Positions 35,188 through 43,354 of a stretch of DNA of 64,000 nucleotides are shown one piece after another. Under the pieces are notes generated by a model. That model did no database searches. It was not told the DNA's origin and saw nothing but the letters and a program-made list of their open reading frames with translations. The stretch's first letter is position 1; each line of letters opens with the position of its first letter. The DNA is from JADKIH01 sp031385005 (GTDB taxonomy: Bacteria > Bacteroidota > Bacteroidia > AKYH767-A > 2013-40CM-41-45). The DNA lies in NCBI GenBank assembly GCA_031385005.1, contig JANNBB010000016.1:1-64000 (forward strand), in the 5' to 3' direction. The position numbers and the translations under genes were made by a program.

Positions 35188-36135
35188 ATGAAAAAAGCAA
35201 TACGTACTTCTTTTCAATTTGTATATCCTGTTGTAATTTGGCTATTATTGAATACCAATAGTCTAATTGCAAATAATTCGTCAAACTATATTCCCTTTGC
35301 AGATTCGAATGCGGTTTGGAAGATTGTTTATTATTGTGTACAGCCTGCACCACTGACATTTTGTAATTATGTACAATATTCCTTAGGTTCTGATACTGTA
35401 ATAAACTTAACTACTTATCATAAATTATATCGGACATCATTTGATGTGCAATGTGATACTGTAATTGTACATGGACCTTCTTATTATGGAGGAATTCGAC
35501 AAGACACTATTCAAAAGCACGTTAATTATATAGACTTCAATGGACTAGATACTATACTGTATAGGTTTGATATTGAAGTCGGAGATACTATACATTATGC
35601 TGTAAATCTTTTAAATCCTAATGTAATAATAGCTATTGATTCTATTCTGATTGGTAACTCATTTCGTCGTAGGTATCAATTACTTGATATTACTTTGTCG
35701 CCTATACCAGGAAATTACTTTTATATTATTGAAGGAATTGGAAGTGAAAATGGTTTGTTGGAACTTTTGACTCCTATTACATCTATTTTGACATGTTATG
35801 CTGAAAACAATACGACTTTATATATAGATTCAAATTATACTCAGAGTTGTCACTCTCCTTTGGATAGTTGTTTAACGGCTTCTATTAATGTTTATCCTAT
35901 TAATGAAAAAAACATAGTTCCATATCTCAATTCTACAGATGGAAATTTACATTTTATAAATGTTGAAGGCGAAAAATTAAAAATTGAAATTTATGATTTA
36001 TATGGTCGAATACTTTTGACGAAAATTATTCAAGGATCAGAGAACGTTTATTTGCATCTTCCGTTTGGAGTTTACGTATATAGGATATCTTTAGATTATA
36101 ACAGACACTTAACGGGAAAAATTATATTTAATTAA
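35188..36135 (+). CDS. secreted protein with T9SS-like C-terminus, unknown function
   Basis: 315 residues with a signal peptide (about 1-29, ending near LIAN). The body has a repeated pattern of short beta strands (YYCVQPAPLTFCNYVQYSLGS, TILYRFDIEVGDTIHY) and several Cys, without a motif I recognise. The last 80 residues resemble a T9SS sorting domain (LKIEIYDLYGRILLTKI, LPFGVYVYRISL), though the usual YPNP box is degenerate (VYPINEKN). It is the second gene of the first SprB-repeat operon and looks more AT-rich than the flanking housekeeping genes. Confidence 0.7.
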   Translation: MKKAIRTSFQFVYPVVIWLLLNTNSLIANNSSNYIPFADSNAVWKIVYYCVQPAPLTFCNYVQYSLGSDTVINLTTYHKLYRTSFDVQCDTVIVHGPSYYGGIRQDTIQKHVNYIDFNGLDTILYRFDIEVGDTIHYAVNLLNPNVIIAIDSILIGNSFRRRYQLLDITLSPIPGNYFYIIEGIGSENGLLELLTPITSILTCYAENNTTLYIDSNYTQSCHSPLDSCLTASINVYPINEKNIVPYLNSTDGNLHFINVEGEKLKIEIYDLYGRILLTKIIQGSENVYLHLPFGVYVYRISLDYNRHLTGKIIFN

Positions 36136-36155
36136 TAATAGGTAAAAAAAGAAAA

Positions 36156-39128
36156 ATGTATAGAATTTTAATGCTCTTGTTTCTTATGCTCCCGGGTAAT
36201 AAATCATTTGGTCAATTTTTACTTAATCCAAATGATACCGATTATAATAATTTGAAAACACAATTTTATAATGACTACGATCCAATAAATGACGGCTCGG
36301 ATTATGATAATTTACTAAGTCAATTTAGGCGTTTTGAAAGCATGTGGGAAACAAGGGTTGGAAACAATGAAGGTTTCAGTAAAGCGTTTACAGCTTTTAA
36401 AAATATTAGTGATTCCCTTAATTCAATAACTTCATATGCTTCACGTTCGAGTGGTCAATATATTTCAGATTGGACTTCAATTGGTCCTGGGATCACCGGT
36501 ATTCAAGGAGTAGGAAGAGTAAATGTAATAACTTTCAATCCTTGGGATCCAACAATTATATATTTAGGTACTGCTTCAGGCGGCGTATGGAAATCAGATG
36601 ATAATGGCAATAATTGGGCAGTATTAAATACCGATTATCAATTAGCTCGATTAGGAATTAGTGATATCGCGATTGATCCTTTAAGCATAGATCACGTCAA
36701 CCCTATTGTATATGTGGCAACTGGTGATGTTGATGGTGGATCATATTTTTCTGATGGAATATATAGATCTCTTGATGGGGGAGTTAATTGGCATCCAATG
36801 AATGACAATTTATTCGATGCAACTACAGGATTAAATTTTGTTAATAAAATAATTGTAGATCCAACTAATTCTACTACCATTTACGCTGCTACTTCTTTAG
36901 GAATATATAAATGTACAAATAGACAAGACAATACTCCGAATCCACCTCCTTCTTGGAGCAAACTCACCTCAGCAGGAAACAATTCATTTAGCTCAATTGC
37001 ATTTGAATCAGAAACGAATACATCTACTTTATATGCGTCAGGTATTGAAGTAATCAAAGGCCATGATGAAGGTGCCACATGGAATTCAATTGCAACATCA
37101 ATAAATGGATTTGATTTATCAACAACACCAACTCTTACTCAATTCCCGGGTGAATTTGTTCAGCGAATAAAAATACTAATTCCTAAAAATTCAGGAAATG
37201 ATAATTTATACGCACTTATGATTTCCACTGATGTATTAAATCCTAACAATTCATCTGAGCATTTTTGTCATTTTTTGAAATATTCTTTCAGCCTAGATAC
37301 TTGGGCACTTTTAAGTCTTCCCCTCTTTCCACCCACGGGTAGTAATAGACCATCTATAGGAAGAATGGCCTTTCAAGTATCATCTGTTGATCAAGAAAAT
37401 AGACTTATCGGTTCAGTTGCATTATATTCGAATTATGGAGCCTCACATACTTGGATAAATTCTCATCCATATTGTTGTCATGTGGATTACCATGTAATGG
37501 AATTTCAACCAGGTACCAATGATCAAGTATTGTTTTTTGGAACTGATGGTGGAATCTGTAAAAAAACATTTCCCAATCTTTGTGAAGAACTGAACAACGG
37601 TCTTGCAATATCACAAATTAATGGATTAGCTTCCTCTGCAGAGGATCCTGAACAAATATTAGTAGGCTTATTTGACAATGGAATGAAATATAGAAAGAAT
37701 AGTGTTTGGACATATCCAACACAATTTGGAAATGATATTTTTGAAACAATAATTAATAAAACCGATCAGGATCAGATGCTTGGAACCGGATATGCTTATT
37801 GTGGTAAAAGTGGTTGCTTACATTATAATACACAAACAGCGAATAATCCAGTATTTAATTGTTGTAATAATGACAATGGTGAGGATGCATTATTTGACGC
37901 AACAGAAAATTTAAAGCAAGATAATCAGAATCCTAATGCAGTATACCAAGGTAGGCGACCTGATATTTATAAAATAGGAATTTGGCCCACAAATTCAACA
38001 ACACCTTGGATTAAAATTTCAGATTTTATTAATAATAATTCTATTCATCCAAATCAATCGGTCAATTGCTTAGCAATCGCTCCTTCTAATAATAATTATA
38101 TTTATGTAGGCATAACTGCTCGTATTGAAGATTTAGTTGTCGCTAAATTATTGAAAACATCGCTTGGAGGTGGCAATTCAAATTGGACAGATATCACACC
38201 ACCAATAAATTCAATTAATCAATATTTATGGATTAATTCAATAGCGGTAAGTGATAAAGACCCTGAACACTTATGGATATGCTATTCCGGGTATGATGCA
38301 ACCTCAAAAGTAAAAGAATATTCTGGAGGAAATTGGATAGATGTTAATTCCGGATTATCAAATATTCCCATGAACACAATTTTATACGAATCTGGGTCGA
38401 ATGATGGACTTTATTTAGGTACTGACGTTGGAGTTTATTATAAAAATGCTACAATGGTCGATTGGCAGCCGTTTATGACAGACGAAAATAATAACCCTGC
38501 ACTTCCTAATGTAATTGTACGTAATTTGGAAATAAATTATTCTAATAATAAGCTCAGAGCTGGAACGTATGGTCGAAGTGTGTGGGAAACACAATTAGCA
38601 TGTCCATTGGATGAAGATTTAACACTTTCTGGAACTTCAACTATTCCTGAATTTCAAGAAGCTGAAAATTCAATAACTTCTACTGTTTCGATTTCTGGTA
38701 ATGTTAAACAATATTATCGGGCGGGAAATTTTATAGAACTATTACCAAGGTTTGAAGCTAATAATGTTACATCTTTAGATGTTTACATTCACAATTGTGA
38801 TGGAAGAGGAAATAGTAATCGATTTAGAAAAATAAAAGCAAGTACATCAGAAGTTATTTTAAGCAATTCAAATATTGATTCGCCCGGTGCATTTCCTAAC
38901 CCTAGCACTGGAGTATTCAGTATTAATTTTAACGAGGAGTATGAAATAAAGGAAGGTGAATTTTTAACTGTTGAACTACGAAACATCATGAGTGGACAGT
39001 CCGAATTTTTTAAGATTAAGGATAGTAATTCAATTACAATTGATATTACGAATAAACCTGCAGGGTTTTATATTGCTAATATTTTCAAAGGAGGAATTAC
39101 GAGTATATTTAAGTTAATAAAGTTATGA
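36156..39128 (+). CDS. sortilin/BNR-type beta-propeller protein with T9SS tail
   Basis: 990 residues. Signal peptide about 1-19. The body (about 100-800) contains repeated propeller blades with Asp-box-like cores: WKSDDNGNNWAVLN, YRSLDGGVNWHPMN, GHDEGATWNSI and VYYKNATMVDWQPF. Such VPS10/sortilin-like or GH74-like propellers bind proteins or glycans; catalytic residues cannot be named from sequence alone. The C-terminus is a T9SS sorting domain (AFPNPSTGVFSINF, KPAGFYIANIFKGG). It is the third gene of the first SprB-repeat operon, 20 bases after the previous stop, and would be co-exported. Confidence 0.8.
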   Translation: MYRILMLLFLMLPGNKSFGQFLLNPNDTDYNNLKTQFYNDYDPINDGSDYDNLLSQFRRFESMWETRVGNNEGFSKAFTAFKNISDSLNSITSYASRSSGQYISDWTSIGPGITGIQGVGRVNVITFNPWDPTIIYLGTASGGVWKSDDNGNNWAVLNTDYQLARLGISDIAIDPLSIDHVNPIVYVATGDVDGGSYFSDGIYRSLDGGVNWHPMNDNLFDATTGLNFVNKIIVDPTNSTTIYAATSLGIYKCTNRQDNTPNPPPSWSKLTSAGNNSFSSIAFESETNTSTLYASGIEVIKGHDEGATWNSIATSINGFDLSTTPTLTQFPGEFVQRIKILIPKNSGNDNLYALMISTDVLNPNNSSEHFCHFLKYSFSLDTWALLSLPLFPPTGSNRPSIGRMAFQVSSVDQENRLIGSVALYSNYGASHTWINSHPYCCHVDYHVMEFQPGTNDQVLFFGTDGGICKKTFPNLCEELNNGLAISQINGLASSAEDPEQILVGLFDNGMKYRKNSVWTYPTQFGNDIFETIINKTDQDQMLGTGYAYCGKSGCLHYNTQTANNPVFNCCNNDNGEDALFDATENLKQDNQNPNAVYQGRRPDIYKIGIWPTNSTTPWIKISDFINNNSIHPNQSVNCLAIAPSNNNYIYVGITARIEDLVVAKLLKTSLGGGNSNWTDITPPINSINQYLWINSIAVSDKDPEHLWICYSGYDATSKVKEYSGGNWIDVNSGLSNIPMNTILYESGSNDGLYLGTDVGVYYKNATMVDWQPFMTDENNNPALPNVIVRNLEINYSNNKLRAGTYGRSVWETQLACPLDEDLTLSGTSTIPEFQEAENSITSTVSISGNVKQYYRAGNFIELLPRFEANNVTSLDVYIHNCDGRGNSNRFRKIKASTSEVILSNSNIDSPGAFPNPSTGVFSINFNEEYEIKEGEFLTVELRNIMSGQSEFFKIKDSNSITIDITNKPAGFYIANIFKGGITSIFKLIKL

Positions 39129-39285
39129 TTGTTAAGTTGAAAATGTTTAACCGTATGCTACGACGAATAAAATTATTAAACGAGAGTTGGTTGCAATAGA
39201 TTTACTTAATAATTGTATTATAAAAAACAACCTTGTCCAAAGCATAAAGTAACAAAAGACTAAAGAGGTTTTTATTATCTAAACC

Positions 39286-39564
39286 CTACCTCACCGCCTT
39301 ATCAAAAGACTTTAAAATATATTCCGCAATAACCGGAAAATATTTACCATTAATTTCCTTTACATCATTGGTGTTGGTGTCGAATGAGGCAACGGCAACG
39401 TCGCCATAAATCTGCTTTCCGCTTTTGTTGAAAATGGAATAATGCACTTTCAAGTCGCGCCGATAAATATTTATGGCGAGATTTAAACAGTCGTCATAGT
39501 TTGTTTTTATGTCGAGCTCATTGAGGAAAATAAAATAATCAGCATTATACTTTTTGGAATAATC
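39286..39564 (-). pseudogene. relic of the C-terminal part of the 45285-46013 gene
   Basis: The segment is nearly identical to 45285-45563 and encodes the last 93 residues of that protein (from YSKKYNADYF to the stop), with only two or three substitutions (for example AINIY for ALKIY). Homology continues past the stop to about 39224, so the downstream flank was copied too. At 39564 it breaks off at ggaataatc and joins an unrelated repeat. The frame happens to stay open for a further 75 bases. It has no signal peptide and is unlikely to be functional. Confidence 0.8.
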
Positions 39565-39565
39565 C

Positions 39566-39689
39566 AAGTTCGGCGTAGTCTTAAGCAAGTAATGAGATAT
39601 CAAAAAGCATTCGCAGTTCCATGCGTGACTACGTCGCAATTAGTAATGCCGATGAATTAATGAAATAATATTTTCTACATTTAGCAGAC
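39566..39689. repeat. 124-bp intergenic element, first copy
   Basis: This stretch from aagttcggcgtagtc to ttagcagac is repeated at 39754-39877 with about 90 per cent identity by eye and a 188-base period. It contains the inverted pair cgtagtc/gactacg, so it could fold. It abuts the broken end of the gene relic. No coding potential is evident. Confidence 0.75.
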
Positions 39690-39713
39690 ATGTAACGTAG
39701 TCAAAGTTTTTTT

Positions 39714-39752
39714 TAAACACGAGAGCACGGAGTTGCACGGAGGGGTACACCC
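39714..39752. repeat. cacggag heptamer cluster
   Basis: Spaced cacgaga, gcacggag and tgcacggagg units sit between the two 124-bp elements and resemble the cluster at 8271-8314. Confidence 0.4.
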
Positions 39753-39753
39753 A

Positions 39754-39877
39754 AAGTTCGGCGTAGTCTTAAGCAAGTAATAAGATATCAAATAACATTC
39801 GCAGTTCCATGCGTGACTGCGTCGCAATTTGCTATACCGATGAAACAATAAAATAATATTTTCTGCATTTAGCAGAC
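39754..39877. repeat. 124-bp intergenic element, second copy
   Basis: Second direct copy of the element at 39566-39689, same length, with scattered substitutions. In this copy the inner gactacg has become gactgcg, which weakens the inverted pair. The rest of the gap to 40044 has no recognisable feature. Confidence 0.75.
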
Positions 39878-40059
39878 CTTTAACTGACGCAAATAAACGT
39901 AAAAGCGCAGGGCATTTAGTTACAAGAGGGATACCTATAAGAATTCAATATGTTGCGGTGTATTTAACTGTTTAATTTCAGATGGATTAATTTTAGCACA
40001 TAATAATATCAGTATCGATTCACTGAAATAAGCAAATAATCCCCTGTTCATAACTTAAT

Positions 40060-40091
40060 TTGACTTTCAACATTTTTTTTCATTCACTTTG
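40060..40091 (+). promoter_or_regulatory. putative promoter of the second SprB-repeat operon
   Basis: TTG at 40060 and TCACTTTG at 40084, identical in sequence and spacing to the first copy. The TTG is in frame with the coding sequence, but its translation through the repeat (TPELPNSR units) is probably not a genuine N-terminus. Confidence 0.4.
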
Positions 40092-40114
40092 TAATAAATT
40101 TTTTAATCATGAAA

Positions 40115-40186
40115 CTCCCGAACTCCCGAACTCCCGAACTCCCGAACTCCCGAACTCCCGAACTCCCGAACTCCCGAACTCCCGAA
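40115..40186 (+). repeat. 8-bp tandem repeat, 9 units (candidate phase-variation tract)
   Basis: Nine perfect units of ctcccgaa follow ATGAAA (40109-40114). With nine units the frame from ATG 40109 leads to a stop after about 37 codons; two, five or eight units would join ATGAAA in frame to the signal peptide. In this copy an internal ATG at 40192 can still start the protein. Confidence 0.88.
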
Positions 40187-40191
40187 CGAGT

Positions 40192-42681
40192 ATGCTATTA
40201 CTCATTTTTCTTTTCTTATTAATTAAAACAACAACGGCGCAAATTCAAATAACACCCATTGCGAAATTCTATCGAGGCGGACATAACATCTCTTGTCACG
40301 GTGCAATGGATGGTAGGATTGATCTGGTAGTAGTTGACGGTACAGGACCATACCTTTTTAACTGGAGCAACGGCTCATTCAATCAGAACCAGCAAAATTT
40401 AGATACCGGTGTTTATACGGTAGTAGTAACAGATGTCAATGGGCAAACGGCTTCGGCTACTATTACTTTGTATCAACCCAATGTGCTTGAGGTAACATTG
40501 ATGCCTGTTGTTTATGAAGGGGGCTATCATATCACAGCCGCCGGAAATAATGATGGCGTCATTGAAGCCCATGTTACAGGGGGAACAGCGGATTATGTAT
40601 ATCTTTGGAGTAATAGCACTACTCAATATAAAGCCGGTGACCTTTATGCCGGACCTTATACAGTAACAATAACCGATATGAATGCCTGCACAGCCACAGC
40701 TTCAGTTGTTTTAACCCAGCCAACTCCTTTGCAGGTAGTAAGTATTACAAGTCCTATGCATAATGGATACAACGTTTCCTGTAAAAACGGATATGACGGA
40801 GCTATTAATCTGGTTGTTGCCGGAGGGGTGCAATCCGAACCCTATAAATTTCATTGGAGTACAGGACGAGAAACACAAAATCTGTCCGGAATACCAGCTG
40901 GAAATTATTCTGTAAGAATAACCGATGCGGCAGGCGCTTCAGTAGTCACACAAATCACCTTAACAGAACCACCATTATTTAAAATCAGCGGCATGGTTCC
41001 ATCGCTTTATCCGAATGGAAAAAACCTGAGTTGCAACACTTGTTCGAATGGCAGCATAGCCGTCAATACAACAGGTGGCGTTGGAACACCAACCTATCTG
41101 TGGGAATCCGGACAAACCACGCAAACAATATCCAACCAACAAGCAGGAAATTATTTTGTGACAGTCACGGATTTAAATGGATGCACCGCAAGTTCATCGA
41201 AAAGTCTGGTGGCGCCGGAGCGGGATGATTGGTCGATGTTTGGGAATAATGGAACAAACCCGAATTCTCAATTTATGGGTACAACAGATAGCGTTGATTT
41301 TGTATTTAGAACAAAAAATACTGAGAGGTTAAGGATAAAAGGAAACGGTATTCTAATCGTCAATGGATTTTCAGGTACAAGCACAAGATTGTTACGTGTT
41401 GATGCAAATGGGAATGTTGAACCGGGAGATCCTGTTGTATCTCCAGGTACAATTTCCGGTTTGTGCGATGCAACAAGTCGTCTGACTTTGGCTTGGAGAA
41501 AGACAAATACTCTAGGCCCATGGAACGATTATGACTTGATGAATTGTTCTCAACGTTTTGGGTTTGGTGTATGGACACCACAAGAGAGAATTCATGTAAA
41601 TGGATTTAGCAGACATAGCTCAAGCAGTGCGAGCAATTATTTAAATATAGGACACGATGGAAACTCAAAAATTAACAGCTACGGTACGGATTTATTTATT
41701 AATCACGACAGTCCGCAAAATGTAAATGTGAATACAGGTGCAGCGCAAGGGGATTTTTCAATAGGGGGAAATGCTTTTTTGGCTACGTTAAGTGGAAAAG
41801 TAGGAATAAGAAATAGTAATCCGCATGATGATATTGAAATTGGAAATCTGTTTACATTACATAATGATGGAATAAATAGTTGGATTGGATATAATTCAAT
41901 TTTTCAAAGCTTCAACAAGCGTATAGTTAATGGTTATGCAAGTAGGATAACTTTTGGAAACCAGGGAGATATTTTTTTAGGAACTGCCGGAATTGGTCTT
42001 GAAATCGATGAGATTGTTTCATGGAAAGGGTTAAAAATTGATAACGAGGGAAAAGTGGGCATAGGGAACTCTTCACCTCATGATGATATTGAAATTGGAA
42101 ACAATTTCACACTTCATAATGACGACATTAATAGTTGGATTGGAAAAAATTATATATATGAAGCGATTCCACCCGGATCAAATAATTATTTCGATAAAAG
42201 AATTGTTGATGGAGCGTCCTCCAGAATTGTATTTGAAGAAAACGGCAGCATTAATATTCAAACAAAACCGTATGACTCAGGACCGCTACCATTTATTTGG
42301 CAATCAGGATTGAAGATAAACGAGAACGGTCAAGTACTTATTGGCAACTGTATTCCATCTTATGGAGATTATCTTTTATATGTCAGAACAGGAATTCGAA
42401 CTGAAAAAATTAGAGTGGACTTAGCCCCGGGTGAATGGGCGGATTATGTATTTGACAAAAATTATTCACTGTTACCAATTTCAAAATTGGAGGATTTTAT
42501 TATTAATAATGGTCACTTACCGGGAATTCCAACAGCCGAAGAAATATTAGTATGCGGAATTGATTTAGGAGAATTTAATGCAAAATTGCTCGCAAAAGTT
42601 GAGGAGTTGACATTATATATTATAAACATGCAAAAACAAATTGATATTCTTCATGAAACCCAATCAACTCAAACTAAATAG
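40192..42681 (+). CDS. SprB-repeat surface protein, second paralogue
   Basis: About 829 residues from ATG 40192, which opens directly into a hydrophobic signal core (MLLLIFLFLLIKTTTAQ); the lack of basic residues before that core hints that the native start is ATG 40109 in a different repeat state. Four SprB-type repeats (about 25-330) are almost identical to the first paralogue. The C-terminal half is different and contains an internal duplication (HDDIEIGN...SWIG twice, near codons 545 and 630), then the shared tail-fibre-like end (DYVFDKNYSL, HLPGIPTAEEI, LAKVEELTLYIIN coiled coil). It is probably a surface adhesin. The next gene overlaps its 3' end. Confidence 0.82.
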   Translation: MLLLIFLFLLIKTTTAQIQITPIAKFYRGGHNISCHGAMDGRIDLVVVDGTGPYLFNWSNGSFNQNQQNLDTGVYTVVVTDVNGQTASATITLYQPNVLEVTLMPVVYEGGYHITAAGNNDGVIEAHVTGGTADYVYLWSNSTTQYKAGDLYAGPYTVTITDMNACTATASVVLTQPTPLQVVSITSPMHNGYNVSCKNGYDGAINLVVAGGVQSEPYKFHWSTGRETQNLSGIPAGNYSVRITDAAGASVVTQITLTEPPLFKISGMVPSLYPNGKNLSCNTCSNGSIAVNTTGGVGTPTYLWESGQTTQTISNQQAGNYFVTVTDLNGCTASSSKSLVAPERDDWSMFGNNGTNPNSQFMGTTDSVDFVFRTKNTERLRIKGNGILIVNGFSGTSTRLLRVDANGNVEPGDPVVSPGTISGLCDATSRLTLAWRKTNTLGPWNDYDLMNCSQRFGFGVWTPQERIHVNGFSRHSSSSASNYLNIGHDGNSKINSYGTDLFINHDSPQNVNVNTGAAQGDFSIGGNAFLATLSGKVGIRNSNPHDDIEIGNLFTLHNDGINSWIGYNSIFQSFNKRIVNGYASRITFGNQGDIFLGTAGIGLEIDEIVSWKGLKIDNEGKVGIGNSSPHDDIEIGNNFTLHNDDINSWIGKNYIYEAIPPGSNNYFDKRIVDGASSRIVFEENGSINIQTKPYDSGPLPFIWQSGLKINENGQVLIGNCIPSYGDYLLYVRTGIRTEKIRVDLAPGEWADYVFDKNYSLLPISKLEDFIINNGHLPGIPTAEEILVCGIDLGEFNAKLLAKVEELTLYIINMQKQIDILHETQSTQTK

Positions 42682-43354
42682 TAAGTATATTTTTGCTATT
42701 TTATTGACCTTTTTAATAAAGAACATTAATGGCAAAGATCTGAGTAAAAATAAATTTGAGATAAAATTTGGAGCGGGCATAAAAAGCGATTATAGAGTAT
42801 CAGAATTAATTGTGCCTATTGCTGATACAAATGTTGTCTATCCAGCCAATACTGGCCCACCTATTGAAAGTGGTATGAAATTAAAAGCGATTGTCTTGCC
42901 GAAATTTATTTTGGAATTTAATTACAGCATTTTGAACGAATCCATAAAATTACTTTCTTCCATTGGATACGAAATTCGAGGCATTTTATTTGATGAATAC
43001 AATAGTGACCCATATAATCAATATGAAGCTATAAAATACAAGTATTTTTTTATTACATATAGGATTGGTGCGGGTTATAAAATAAGACGATTTGAATTGG
43101 TTGCATGTCTTAACCTTGCGAGTCAAATTAATTCGTATGTAACATTCTATCCAAAAGGTGCTTATCACTTTACAAGATCTTATCCAACTTATCATTATTT
43201 ACTTACGCATGCAATCTCTCCAGAATTTAATCTGCGTTATTCTTTTCTTAACGATATTCGATTTTTTACCGCTTTAAATTTGGGTTACCAACCGTTATTG
43301 TATGGAAGCAAAATGCATTCATTTAGTATTGGATTAATATTTAGGATATTATGA
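42653..43354 (+). CDS. predicted outer-membrane beta-barrel protein
   Basis: The ATG at 42653 gives 233 residues with a signal peptide (about 1-27, NSKYIFAILLTFLIKNINGK). Alternating hydrophobic and polar residues in FEIKFGAGIKSDYRV, KFILEFNYSILN, FFITYRIGAGYKI, ELVACLNLASQI, FFTALNLGYQP and a C-terminal FSIGLIFRIL suggest eight to ten membrane strands. The terminal hydrophobic strand ending in Leu fits outer-membrane insertion. It overlaps the SprB-repeat gene by 29 bases and the next gene by four, so the three probably form one operon. Function unknown; it could anchor a partner. Confidence 0.65.
   Translation: MKPNQLKLNSKYIFAILLTFLIKNINGKDLSKNKFEIKFGAGIKSDYRVSELIVPIADTNVVYPANTGPPIESGMKLKAIVLPKFILEFNYSILNESIKLLSSIGYEIRGILFDEYNSDPYNQYEAIKYKYFFITYRIGAGYKIRRFELVACLNLASQINSYVTFYPKGAYHFTRSYPTYHYLLTHAISPEFNLRYSFLNDIRFFTALNLGYQPLLYGSKMHSFSIGLIFRIL

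Noticed and set aside
39286..39639. Independent 117-residue gene
   Set aside because: The first 25 codons come from the unrelated adjoining repeat; the remainder is a copy of the C-terminus of the 45285-46013 gene without a signal peptide.
40060..40191. TTG-started extension of the second SprB protein encoding TPELPNSR repeats
   Set aside because: The TTG lies in the putative promoter, and the peptide is just the 8-bp repeat read in one frame. The first copy has a different frame relation, so it cannot be a conserved N-terminus.
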